Assembly (NCBI GenBank): GCA_011033025.1
Contig: WFMF01000108.1
Coordinates: 186,001 to 250,000, forward strand
Source of the DNA: Beroe forskalii
Lineage: Eukaryota; Ctenophora; Nuda; Beroida; Beroidae
DNA: 64,000 nt
Reading direction: 5' to 3'
Shown: positions 53,630 through 64,000 of the stretch, piece by piece
How the letters are laid out: every line of letters begins with the position of its first letter
Numbering within the stretch: the stretch's first letter is position 1
Program-made: the position numbers and the translations under genes
Notes under the pieces: generated by a model
Seen by the model: only the letters and a program-made list of their open reading frames with translations
The model's database searches: none
What the model was told of the DNA's origin: nothing

Positions 53630-53729
53630 NNNNNNNNNNNNNNNNNNNNNNNNNNNNNNNNNNNNNNNNNNNNNNNNNNNNNNNNNNNNNNNNNNNNNNN
53701 NNNNNNNNNNNNNNNNNNNNNNNNNNNNN
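53630..53729. other. Assembly gap (100 N)
   Basis: Exactly 100 Ns, the conventional size for a gap of unknown length. The KH array is cut here, so copy number and order cannot be judged beyond this point. Confidence 1.
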
Positions 53730-54276
53730 ATAAATGTTGGGTTTTTGACGATATTAGTGATATGTTTAAATTGTTTCACTGTCAGCAAACTTCATTTTTC
53801 TCAATCGAAGCGATACCTGTTAACAGTTGGATGTTGGATAAGTTTGGATTGCCAATTGTCACAAATTTTCCCAATTTATACAAGTCTGGAAAGCGCCATG
53901 AAAATAACCTTGAATAAAGCACATTATTTTAGCAGTTAAGAAGAAGACCTAATCTATTTTAAGCAACAGCCTTGCAGGTGCAGTATTTGCTACGACCTCG
54001 ACCGATGAGCTTAATCTTAGTGTTTTAAATTCAGTTGAAACTATTTTTCTCTACGAGTATAAATCGAATTGATTGTACATTTGATCATTCAAACAAATTG
54101 TTGAATTACACTGATTTGGTTGTATACATTTAGTCCTTCATATTAACATGAGTCGGCTATATAAATGCGATGACGTCATGCAATCACGTAGCAGGAAACC
54201 GCGACATCTAAAAAACTGTGTCGTTCGCGCGGAAATGGTCGCGAGCGCACGTACAGTAAAAAGCTTCGCCAGAAAT

Positions 54277-54301
54277 AGGGGTGTCGTTTCGCGACACCCC
54301 T
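54277..54301. repeat. Perfect 10-bp stem hairpin
   Basis: AGGGGTGTCG, loop TTTCG, CGACACCCCT. It is GC-rich in an AT-rich setting and lies just outside the foldback at 54361. Confidence 0.8.
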
Positions 54302-54360
54302 GGTTAGGGGAACATGAAGTGTCCCAGTAATATGCGCAAAACAGCTACATGTGCAGTTCA

Positions 54361-54676
54361 TGTTTCCTGGGCCCGCAAAGGTGTGTGTTTCCTAAGCCCG
54401 CATAGGTGTGCGTACGCAGACAGGGATGTACGTGTTTAGCAAGGTGTGTGTACGCGCCGCGCGCTTCCTGTTCTGAGGAAGCGCGCCAAACAATGCAAAC
54501 AGGGATATACTTGTTTAGCAAAGTTCGCGTTCACGTGCTCGTGCGCGTTTTTTATCGCCATTCTTCTCCATATTTAACATTGCTAAACCCGTATACCCTT
54601 GTTTGCGTTGCGCGGAACGCTTCCTCCGTAGGGAAACGCCGCGCGCGTTCACACACCTGTGCGGGCCTAGGAAATG
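54361..54676. mobile_element. GC-rich foldback / MITE candidate
   Basis: Left end tttcctgggcccgcaaaggt (tandemly repeated once at 54388) pairs with right end acctgtgcgggcctaggaaa. Inner inverted words include acagggatgtacgtgtttag against gctaaacccgtatacccttg and repeated gcgcgc stretches. There is no ORF of note. It is much richer in GC and CpG than its surroundings. Confidence 0.7.
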
Positions 54677-55446
54677 TTGCCCTTAGAATATTCTAACTCA
54701 CTTTTGCCAGGGCACTATTCCAACTCACTTTTGTCACTTTGTCAGGGCACTATAACAGAGTGCAATTTCATGCTTTATTTTCACTTGAATATTGAGAGTA
54801 CTTTGTACATCATGATTAAGAAGGATGCTGAAGAATGAGGATGATATAGTTGTGTTGTATTTATTGCAAAATTAAAATTGTTCATATATTTTTATTTATA
54901 ACATCAAATAAGAAATGTTGAATTTGATTGCTTATAGTTAGAGCTAAAATGCAAAAATGGATTCAAATCATATCTACTATATACCACTGTTTTACTGCAA
55001 GTTTCGAGAATACAACATTGAAACTGATTATATTACTTATCGTCTTCAGAAAACTCCATTTGGGGATAAGCACCTTCGTCCTTCCTGAGATCATGAATAA
55101 GTTAAATTGAATAAGACATTATTGCATTGGCTAATTTTTCGTCTTAATGTCAATATGGTTTAATTTAGTAAGAATATTGATGACCTGTTTGTGCATCAAC
55201 TTTCTACATAGATTTTATTGAATGCATAGAATTCTGCATGTCTTTATTGAGCTGTGTGTAAATCAAGTGATCTGCACACATATGTTAGTGTCCATGTTTA
55301 CAATTGCATTCTCAAATATCTGGTTTCCAGTTCTATGTATGTAATCATTCAATCACTGAATAATTTGTGTTCTAATTTTAATTTTCTGTGCTTGCACTTT
55401 GTTCCCTTCATAGGTTCCTTTATGTGAACCTTCTGGATGTTCTATC

Positions 55447-56079
55447 ATGAGAATTAATGTGTCTTCCATTTTGGGAGGCAACAACTTCATGGTTCAGTAC
55501 AGGAAAATATCATATCAGGCTAGTACATCACTATCAGAAAATGATTTTCACCAGGGTTTCAAACTGGTTGAAAATTTTGTCTCACTATCTGAGGAAAGAA
55601 ATTTAGTAAATGAAGTCGATAAAAAACTGCTGAGGCGGAAATATAATACTGGACATTGGGATAATGCCATAGTTTCTTATCGTGAGTTAGAGAAAAGTGA
55701 CTGGAATAGTGAAAATATTCCTATCATGAGTCGGTTTGAGCAACATGTATTTAACTGTCCAGGTTCTTGTCTCTCAGCCACACATGTTCTAGATCTTCAT
55801 GAAGATGGGCATATTAAGCCACACATTGACAGTATACAATTCTGTGGTGATATTGTGAGTGGAATATCTTTGTTATCAGATGCAGTCATGAAGCTGCAAC
55901 TTGATGAGGACAATTATATAACTCTCTGTATCCCAAGACTTTCACTATACATAATGTCTAACAGAATAAGGTTTGAATATACCCATGAAATTCTTCCTAA
56001 CCCAGCAATGGTCCTTAGTAAGAGTGTCTTTAGGAAAAGAAGAATAACAGTGATGAAAAGGTCATTGCCGAATAGATGA
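55447..56079 (+). CDS. ALKBH7: Alpha-ketoglutarate-dependent dioxygenase ALKBH7
   Basis: A 210-residue single-exon protein, close to the length of human ALKBH7 (221). Fe(II)/2-oxoglutarate AlkB fold: the HxD metal motif is H126/D128 in GHIKPHIDSIQFCG, the distal His is H180 in EYTHEILPN, and basic residues R199 and R205 (RKRRITVMKRSLP) fit the 2-oxoglutarate-binding Arg pair. The segment RRKYNTGHWDNAI is typical of ALKBH7 rather than nucleic-acid repair paralogues. Residues 1-30 carry Arg/Lys/Ser and no acidic residue, consistent with the mitochondrial matrix location of the family, where it is linked to programmed necrosis and fatty-acid metabolism. KIFBP follows 579 bases downstream on the same strand. 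Confidence 0.93.
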   Translation: MRINVSSILGGNNFMVQYRKISYQASTSLSENDFHQGFKLVENFVSLSEERNLVNEVDKKLLRRKYNTGHWDNAIVSYRELEKSDWNSENIPIMSRFEQHVFNCPGSCLSATHVLDLHEDGHIKPHIDSIQFCGDIVSGISLLSDAVMKLQLDEDNYITLCIPRLSLYIMSNRIRFEYTHEILPNPAMVLSKSVFRKRRITVMKRSLPNR

Positions 56080-56658
56080 AAAATTTCAGTGTGAAGCACT
56101 TGATTTATTTATCATTTAACATAATCATACAGCTCTTAAATTGATAAATTGAATTGAAAGTAAACATAGTGCATTGAAGTTATTAATCCAGGGCATTTTA
56201 AATCACTTCAAACATGTTAGTACTACTGTTTATTGTTATTATAATTGTGACTCTTTCAAGAAGTAAGAACAATATTTAATTAATTACTTCAGAAAAAGTT
56301 TGCTTCTGAAACATCTATCTGTAAAAATATTGTTTTGACTGTTAACATGTATCTAACTTACTGGTTGAACAATGAAATTAAAAGCTTAAATTAGCTTGAC
56401 TTGAGTGCTAAATTGTTCTATATTGATGTCTTAGATGATGTGTGTTAGTATACAAATAAGCTTTGCCAGTTCACATATCTTTTAACTGAATGCTGATGAT
56501 GAAGAAGTCATTGACAATATATCAAATTCAAGCTCTTGCCAAGTGTTCATACAATATAGTACTTAACATAGCACTCATGAATTAGTAATTTCATTCTTCC
56601 AATTGCATACTTTCAATAAGATATTTTTCTATTTTAGTCAGGGCAAGTTCCACTTATA

Positions 56659-58678
56659 ATGCCTACATTGGAAGAGATAGCCAGTGCTCCTCAAAGTATA
56701 AATGAATGGTTTTTGTCAATATGTGCTCATATTGCTGACTCTAGAAGAGTAATTGAAGATCTTTCTAAAGATGATCCACCAACTGAGCCTTTCAAGTCAA
56801 AGTATGCTGGTCGAAACATGCTTACTTCAGCCCTGAAGAGAGCCCAGAGCTTTGAGCCATCTACTGATCAGGAGAAATCAAGAATTCGCCTTACTCAAGC
56901 CACTATCAATTATTATATTGGTGAGTATTTTGCTTGTATGATGTGGGCAGATCATCATTTATCAATTCCTCCCTGTTCCCTCTCCCCATAGATCATCAGC
57001 TAATCTATTTAACTATATTTTCCTAGTTTCGACTTGTTTCAGGGCAGGTGAATGTGGACGTGGAAGAACCAAGAGAAGCTGAAAAGAGCTTCCAATCTGC
57101 TCTTGATATTTTGGCTTTAGAACCTGTTAACAAATACAACATCAGTCTTCGTCTTAATGTTCACAATATTCTGGGTGAGTGCAATTGATTCAAAATTAGT
57201 ATATAAAACAGTGGTTGATAGTTAAATTGTGACATAGTTCACAAAAGATCAAAATAAATTCTGCTGTAATTGTGCAAATTATGAAATCATCTGTTCAAAT
57301 ATCTCAATCTCACTCTTTGCAAAAGCACCTGAACACAATAATATGATAATATCACACTCATTTATTCATTGATTAAATAAATATCTATGTCATTTCCAGC
57401 AACTGTTTGGAGTGGTCGTGGAGACCACAATAAAGCCTATGAGTTATTGGAAAAAGCAAAGGAACTCCATGCTGGGTATCTCCATAAGAAGGAAGAACCC
57501 CCTAGAGCATTTGATGAGCTATTCATGGACGAGGTGAGTGAAATAACTATACCAACCAAGGCGGAATTTTTGATGCTTTAAAAAACTCTTAATGTGGCAA
57601 ATGGCATATACTCGAACTTTACCTCAGATGTTAACTTGTAAAACTACATTTGATAATTAATAAATAATAAATAAATTACATTTTGATAATTAATGATGAT
57701 AACAACTTCATACTTCTCAGAAGTTTTCACCTGAGGAAAGGAACGTTATGTTTGAGAAGTTGTACACGAACACCCTCTTCTACCTTGCCCAAGTGTACGG
57801 AGTGAAGGGAGACAACAAGCAGGCGGCTGCTCACTGCCACATCACCCTCCAGAGACAACTCGAAGCTGATGTGAGTGTCTCATCCGACTTCGGGGCGATG
57901 TTTTTATTCGGTGCCAATCGAAACTTACATTTGCTTTTTATCGTTTTTCACACAGTCAAATATCTTTGATACACCTTGAAAAGTAAACAGATAACATACA
58001 AAATTATACAGCAAATATCTCAGGAGTTTGATCCCTTGGACTGGAGTTTGAACTGCGCCACCCTATCCCAATATTACCTGACAATGAACAACTACGTGAC
58101 CGCCAGGCACACTTTAGCTTGTGCTAGCAGTGTCATCAGTAATGTCGAGGAAAGCTCGGGCTCAGGGTATTCGGACGAGTCTTACGACAATGAAAAGGTG
58201 CGAGCTCAAGTTGGCGAATATTCGTGTATTTATTTTCTGTCGAAATTCGAATTTTATTCGTGTAATTTATTCAATTTCTTCGTATTGATATGAGGCATCA
58301 GTATTTTAATGATGGCTGAACCTGCAGTTATCAGCTTATGATTTCATATAATAGGTACACAATACATATTGATAATTAACAAAATAACTTGTGCAGATCC
58401 TGAAAACACGAGCTGACATTGAGCGGTGCTGGACTAAGTACTGCGTGCACATCCTGAAGGACTCTGTGACAGACATGGAGGAGAGTGATCTAACGGAGAA
58501 AGTGTCCAAAATAACGGAGATGAAGAACACGTTTGAGGATGAGGAAGATAAGGTGAAAGAGGAGGAAGAGGAGAAGAAGGAAGGGGAGGAAGAGAAGAAG
58601 AATGAAGAAAAGAAGGAAGGCGAGGGAGAGGAAAAGAAAGAAACGGAAGAGAAGAAAAATGAAGATGAAGATGAATCG
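56659..58678 (+). CDS. KIFBP: KIF-binding protein, exons 1-6
   Basis: Exons 56659-56920, 57043-57174, 57400-57533, 57721-57870, 58024-58197, 58397-58678, all in phase. The product matches KIFBP (KIAA1279), a helical TPR-like protein that binds kinesin motor domains (KIF1 and others) and blocks microtubule binding. Conserved landmarks: PFKSKYAGRNML (human PYKSKYSAR), FEKLYTNTLFYLAQVYG, AAAHCHITLQRQLEAD, WSLNCATLSQYYL and RADIERCWTKYCVHIL. Exon 6 ends in a long Glu/Lys run and DEDES at a phase-0 donor. No continuation is found on this strand within the window; the next two exons appear on the minus strand (62962-63048 and 61012-61155). A 3' splice site (ctattttag, about 56638) lies 21 bases before the ATG. 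Confidence 0.92.
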
Positions 58679-60430
58679 GTAATGATATTTTCTTGCTCAT
58701 TCCCAAATCCCAATTCCCATCCAACCAGTCAACCAAAATCATTCCATTTATCATATGAACTATTTTTCGAATATATCATATACACATATATTCGATCACC
58801 AGACAGTGCACAGAACACACATATAATAAGTTCCTGGCAGAAATGGTGGATGGTGGTTGCCTAGTAAATGATATAACATATATATGTTCAATATACAGTA
58901 AGCACATAATTGGCAAGGTATGCGCGCGTGTAATATGGCATAACAGTCTGCTGTAACCGAGTCATTGTTATCCAACACACATACATACATATTACATAGG
59001 TGCTGAACCTGGAAGATAGGCGGTGTGACGTCATCAGTTTGTTACTTTAAACTTTGATAATGACGTCACACTATCGCTTGTCATTTGCGTGCGACCAATA
59101 CATTCCGCATAAATACTGTAGACGTCTAGTCAGGATGATAATTCTAAGATAAACAGTTGCTGTACTGCAAGCTCCGGCAGTGTCTGGGAAGTAAATATCT
59201 ATGTAATACAGTCAAAATTGGATTTAAAAGTGGACAAATTCTACACCAAGCGATTTTGCATGGATTCTATAGTTTTTTGCATGAAAAATCGATCTTACAA
59301 CTTTCCACACCCCTCCGGAGTGTGGAAAGTGCCGAAAAATCGATTTTTAGCTGAGGCGCAGCTGACTGATATGTAAAAAATCGTATCTCGGCTCAGGAAG
59401 GTCGTAGAGACTTCATCTTGGGCGGAAAGTGTGCGCAATGAGCTTGTTTATATACAATTGTCAACAAAAATATGCCCTAAAATGCTCAGGAACGGAGTTA
59501 CAGGCGAAAAACAGATTTTTTTGGGCAGGCGCAAGACCTGCATAAGGCGAATTTTGTATCTCAGTCCAGGAAGGTCGCAGAGACTTCATCTTGGGCGGAA
59601 AATGTGCGCAATGGCCATGTTTATATACAACTAGCTGGCCCGTTGGGTCTGCATATACACAGATCACACAGCTACGCAGCACCTCGTTCGCAAATTTCAA
59701 AAACTACCATTCAAATTGATTGGATACTTATTACCGCATCAAAAATTCTAATTAGATCATTAGTTATTTGTAACGCAATCAATTAAATCATTATTCAATT
59801 TTATGAAGGAGCAGAGTGGAAAATAGAACGGCGTCGGTTATTCTTAGTTATGCTAAACCATGTGAGTTTTATTCCAGCGTTACGTTTTCATTTCAAGAAG
59901 TCTATGTCAATTCTCATACTGATACTGACATTGGACCGTTTTGTTTACATAATTAATCCAGGCCAGGAACTGTCTTCGTAATCTGGTACACCTATATTCG
60001 ACTCGATTGAATTGTACACTTTTGTAAACTAAACGGCTAATTTCGAAACTATAGTTACTATTGTTATCACCGACTCAGCATTGATTATCTGCCAAACTCT
60101 GCCACAGAAAACAATTCATCTGAAATATCCTCCGTTGTTCAAGTTATGTCCATTCTCCATCTTGAGAGATCTTGAATTTGATGTAAAACAACGTCAAATT
60201 TTCAAAAACTATGTCAGCACAGCATTTAACAGTTGTAGCGTAATAAAAAGCTCTCGCATAGCACTGATTATAATCTGCACGTGCGCAAAAATTTGTTTCC
60301 ATAGCAACGGCGCCTCATTTCTCCCTTTTGCATTCGTCTCTCTTGATATTTTCTTGGCAAGCTCAAATTTAATTGTATACGGAATTACAGACAAACATTA
60401 TTCACGTGTGACTTTACTTTATGTAATAGA
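58679..60430. other. Region after KIFBP exon 6: dispersed repeats
   Basis: Contains TGACGTCA words around 59028 and 59062 in an inverted arrangement. A repeat at 59375-59640, internally duplicated, is related to 28380-28700. A second copy of the 42515 family begins at 59631 (ctagctggcccgttgggtct) and ends about 60385. No exon was recognised. Confidence 0.65.
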
Positions 60431-60935
60431 TTGATAATCAATAAGTCTGCTAAACCAAGTAATCAATAAGTCTAAACCCTAGTAATCAATAAGTCTGCTA
60501 AAACCTAGTAATCAATAAGTCTGCTAAAACCCTAGTAATCAATAAGTCTGCTAAAACCCTAGTAATCAATAAGTCTGCTAAAACCCTAGTAATCAATAAG
60601 TCTGCTAAAACCCTAGTAATCAATAAGTCTGCTAAAACCCTAGTAATCAATAAGTCTGCTAAAACCCTAGTAATCAATACTGCTAAACCTAATAATAAAA
60701 GTCTGCTAAACCTAGTAATCAATAAGTCTGCTAAAACCTAGTACTAATCAATAAAGTCTGCTAAAACCCTAGTAATCAATAAGTCACTACTAAAAACCTA
60801 GTAATCAATAAGTCTGCTAAAACCTAGTAATCGATAAGTCTGCTAAAACCCTAGTAATCAATAAGTCTGCTAAAACCCTAGTAATCAATAAGTCTGCTAA
60901 AACCCTAGTAATCAATAAGTCTGCTAAAACCCCAA
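60430..60935. repeat. Minisatellite, about 27-bp unit
   Basis: About 18 copies of aatcaataagtctgctaaaa followed by ccctagt. The central run is near-identical and the edges are shorter and variable. Confidence 0.95.
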
Positions 60936-61011
60936 TGATCACTTAACCCCGGAATGATCACTTAACCCCGGAATGATCGCTTAACCCCCAATAATTAAAA
61001 ACCCCAATCAC

Positions 61012-61155
61012 CTGCTTGATCTCGACGAAGTCAGTGACATACTCATCGAAGTTGTAGTACTTGATCGCGTTCTCCGTGAACTTGGAGCCCGCTTTGAAGA
61101 CCTTCCTCGCGTCTTCGAAGGTGGAGAAGAGCTCGGAAGGAACTAGCTCTTCGTA
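61012..61155 (-). CDS. KIFBP: KIFBP exon 8 in inverted orientation
   Basis: 48 codons between an acceptor (ccgtctcttcag) and a donor (CAG|GTGATT) on the minus strand. The peptide includes FSTFEDARKVFKAGSKFTEN and IKYYNFDEYVTDFVEIKQ, which match the human KIFBP region FEEARELFLLGQHYVFEAKEFF...GYVTDHIEVVQ. Phase 0 at both ends. It follows the exon at 62962-63048 in phase on the same strand. Confidence 0.85.
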
Positions 61156-61189
61156 CTGAAGAGACGGTGTTATTCGGGGGAACGGACAT

Positions 61190-61392
61190 TTCATCTCACG
61201 ACACTTCATCTCACGTCACTTTATCTCGCAATATGTCAACTCTACGCAAAGGTTAGGGTCTGGGTTAGGGTTGAGAGTTTGGGTATGAGTAAGAGACTAA
61301 GAGTTAGTGTTCCGGTTACGTTTAGGGTTATGGTTAGGGTCAGGACAGGGAGATGAAGTGTCCTGGGATGAAATGCCGTGAGATGAAATTTC
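61190..61392. repeat. Foldback with TTAGGG-like centre
   Basis: Arms with 'atttcatctcacgacacttc' on the left and 'gaagtgtcctgggatgaaat', 'gtgagatgaaattt' on the right. The centre (61250-61345) is a degenerate run of ttaggg / gggttagggt words. It is short and imperfect, so more likely an element interior than a true telomeric insertion. Confidence 0.65.
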
Positions 61393-62099
61393 GTACACTC
61401 GTTATTCGTGGGTAAAACTGTTGCGTTCAAACATCAACTACATGTCTCTGCCACAAAATGCTCGACTATCTGTCTCATATGTACAATACTCATCGCAATC
61501 TTATAATCGTGTATACGTGATCTGTGAGCAGGCCAGATAAAATGGGCTAATAACTATGGAGCATGTAATTTTAATATTTACTGGAAAATGACCTTACTAT
61601 AAACAAAACAATTACAGTTCTCGATATAACGTCTGAACAGTATTTGTATAAAATCTGCACAGCCATGTACTTTTAGCATGTCGATTGTACAATCTATTAT
61701 TATCAACAAACCACAGTAAAGAACTGCTGCAATCTGATCAACGCATGTCAGTAATGAACTACTAAGTTAGTGATAAGATAGAAAAAGTATAACCACGAAA
61801 CAGATATATCAATTAGATTTCTAATTGTTCTCACAAATTATGTAATTTGTGGGTTGCTATGTGGATGTGTATTAACCATGAATCTGCCCCCTTTTGCTAT
61901 CATGAAGCGAAAATACTAGTTATAAACTGGCATATACATACAATGGTGGGCACAAATTAAAGTTTAAAATTGTATGATATTTATTTGGATTTTGAATGGT
62001 AATAGCTTAACATCCGAATTCGTTTCAGCATACATTGATAATAAATAAACAAGTTCATTGCTGAGATATACCTATCGAGTGATTAAATAATGAATGGGA

Positions 62100-62942
62100 G
62101 TGTGGTCTTATAAGGCTAAACCTGGATAAGGCTTTTTATCCAGGTTTATAAGGTTTAGGCTTATCCAGGTTAAGCCTTATCAAGGATGAGCCTTATCAAG
62201 ATTGAAATCTTGATAAGGCTAATCCTTGATAAGGCTAAACCTGGATAAGGCTAAACCTTGATTAGGCTAAACCTTGATATAAGGCTAAACCTTGATGAGG
62301 CTAAACCCTGATAAGGCTAAACCTTAATACTTTAATAAGGCTAAACCTTGATAAGGCTAAACCTTGAAAAGGCTAAACCTTGACAACGCTAAACCTTGAT
62401 AAGGCTAAACCTTGATAAGGCTAAACTCTGATAAGGCTAAACCTGGATAACGTTAAACCTTGATAAGGCTAAACCTTGATAAAGCTAAACCTTGATAAGG
62501 CTGAACCTTGATAAGGCTAAACCTTGATAATGCTAAACCTTGATTAGGCTAAACTCTGATAAGGCTAAACCCTGATAAGGCTAAACCTTAATAAGGCTAA
62601 ACTCTGATAAGGCTAAACTCTGATAAAGCTAAACCTTGATTAGGCTAAACCTTGATAAGGCTAAACTCTGATAAGGCTAAACCTTGATATAAGGCTAAAC
62701 CTTGATTAGGCTAAACTCTGATAAGGCTAAACCCTGATAAGGCTAAACCTTAATAAGGCTAAAGTCTGATAAGGCTAAACTCTGATAAGGCTAAACCTTG
62801 ATATAAGGCTAAACCTTGATTAGGCTAAACTCTGATAAGGCTAAACCCTGATAAGGCTAAACCTTAATAAGGCTAAAGTCTGATAAGGCTAAACCCTGAT
62901 AAGGCTAAACCTTAATAAGGCTAAAGTCTGATAAGGCTAAAC
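62100..62942. repeat. Minisatellite, 16-bp unit ggctaaaccttgataa
   Basis: About 50 copies with variants (ctctgataa, ccctgataa, cttaataa) and a higher-order repeat of about 100-130 bases in the right half. The left end (62108-62225) holds inverted copies (ttatccaggttt, agccttatca). It lies between the two inverted KIFBP exons, close to exon 7. Confidence 0.95.
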
Positions 62943-62961
62943 AGCAGCTCAGGAATACTAC

Positions 62962-63048
62962 CTGTCCGGTTTCCACGTTGGTTATCCGCAGTAACTGAAT
63001 GTCCTCAAGGTCAACCAAGTCACTGAATGTCTTCAGCTTCTTGTTTTC
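62962..63048 (-). CDS. KIFBP: KIFBP exon 7 in inverted orientation
   Basis: 29 codons between acceptor gcatactttcag and donor CAG|GTAGTA on the minus strand, phase 0 at both ends. The peptide (ENKKLKTFSDLVDLEDIQLL, then RITNVETGQ) would join DEDES of exon 6 and YEELVPSELF of exon 8. Sequence similarity is weak by itself, since this is the acidic linker region of KIFBP; the call rests on position, phase and the neighbouring exon. Confidence 0.65.
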
Positions 63049-64000
63049 CTGAAAGTATGCAAATTGTATTATTGACTTGTTATTTATGAAATGTACATAA
63101 CGTAGCATTAGTTATGTACCTCTTAAGCAGGTTAAGTACTACTTACTACATTTCATTGTACATTCACAGCATTTAACATTCATTGTACATTCACAATGAA
63201 TGTATTCGTAACGACTGAGAGAGCAATAAACACCAGAACGTACAACGCAGTATTTAAATACTTATGCCATCTTATGCATTCCATGGATGATGGAGTGTAC
63301 GCTAAGGTTCGAGGCGGTTCAAGGTACAAGTGAGATTACACAACCAGGGATCACAGGAAAGGGTTAAATTAACATTAATTAAACGACTTTAAAGTAATAA
63401 TCTAAAGATTAACAACACCTATCAGAAGTTGCAAATTCGCTCAAATTTCTGGCACTTGGCCAGTTTAACCTTTAAACGACTTTTAACCAATTTGAACGTT
63501 TCAGTGAGACCATCTGGACCTGGTTCAAACATCCGGCTTACAATTCTGCCAGGATAACATTTTCTATGCCATATATATAATATCACTCACATCACATATA
63601 TTATGATTAGATAAACGCTTTCAGATTTATCATATAGAATATTATGCAATCCGGGAAGAAGCTGCTTCGTCGTCACGTAATTATTTGAACGGTTTGGTAT
63701 AGCATCTTATAATATCACAAAGAACTGCTGCGTGTATTACCATCAGACACGTATAGAATACAAAACATACAATTATAAAAAGCAAGACGTACATAAAATA
63801 AAAAATATATAAAAAGCAAGACGAATATAAAATACAAAATATAAAAGAGATATAAAATACACGCACGCCGAACGGGGGGAAATTAATATGTACGGGAGTG
63901 TTTCGTACGTTTACAAGTCCTAATTTCCTGACGGTTGGAAGAGTGATTAGAGTTACTGATTGTCAAATCCATGCGAAAGTCTGGGACATTTCAGTTCGTT
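63049..64000. other. Right edge, no gene recognised
   Basis: AT-rich. A short direct repeat cattgtacattcacag occurs at about 63157 and 63184. The later KIFBP exons expected on the plus strand were not seen here. Confidence 0.5.

Larger units (their letters stand above)
53730..55446. other. Intergenic DNA between the gap and ALKBH7
   Basis: No KH exon is seen on this side of the gap. It contains the hairpin and foldback listed separately (54277-54676); otherwise AT-rich. An acceptor-like cccttcatag ends near 55414, about 32 bases before the ALKBH7 start. Confidence 0.5.

Noticed and set aside
58336-58754. Minus-strand Ser/Phe-rich and Pro/Ser-rich ORFs
   Set aside because: Antisense shadows of the Glu/Lys-rich KIFBP exon 6.

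Overview
The window is nuclear DNA of an animal. The genes are split by short GT-AG introns, the base composition is AT-rich, and the gene set is metazoan: a PIP4P/TMEM55-type lipid phosphatase, HDAC3, a three-finger KLF factor, a YHYH-domain secreted protein, divergent vigilin-like KH proteins, ALKBH7 and KIFBP. The heavy load of minisatellites, foldback elements and MITE-like repeats fits a marine invertebrate. I cannot fix the phylum from sequence alone. Several start codons lie a short way downstream of good 3' splice sites, which would fit either non-coding first exons or spliced-leader trans-splicing.

Layout. 0-2.5 kb: the 3' half of a PIP4P gene (+). 3.5-22.4 kb: HDAC3 (+), spread over about 19 kb. 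Its introns contain two genes on the opposite strand: a YHYH-domain secreted protein with about 53 acidic hexapeptide repeats (6.25-8.37 kb) and a single-exon KLF transcription factor (12.7-14.2 kb). They also hold minisatellites, foldback elements, a TA-flanked MITE candidate and a cluster of palindromic E-boxes. 23.3-53.6 kb: a tandem array of four related KH-domain genes. Copy A lacks its 3' exons. Copy B is complete with 12 exons and carries an 8 kb insertion made mostly of four 1.5-1.6 kb satellite units, each ending in a long inverted repeat. Copy C is short. Copy D is broken and runs into a 100-N assembly gap. 55.4-56.1 kb: ALKBH7 (+, one exon). 56.7-58.7 kb: the first six exons of KIFBP (+). 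61.0-63.05 kb: the next two KIFBP exons, on the minus strand and in reversed order, which points to an inversion or misassembly.

The oddest recurring theme is tandem repetition of a 3' splice site together with the start of the following exon. It occurs in front of HDAC3 exon 9 (five extra copies), HDAC3 exon 7 (three starts) and KH copy A exon 5 (three starts). In HDAC3 this coincides with real coding trouble: exon 7 ends with a shortened glycine loop in the wrong phase for exon 8, while an intact LGGGYTI segment in the right phase lies 240 bases downstream; and exon 9 is followed by AT instead of GT. No wholly new biological system is claimed. The KH array, the satellite block, the exon-start repeats and the split KIFBP are the parts that most deserve checking.
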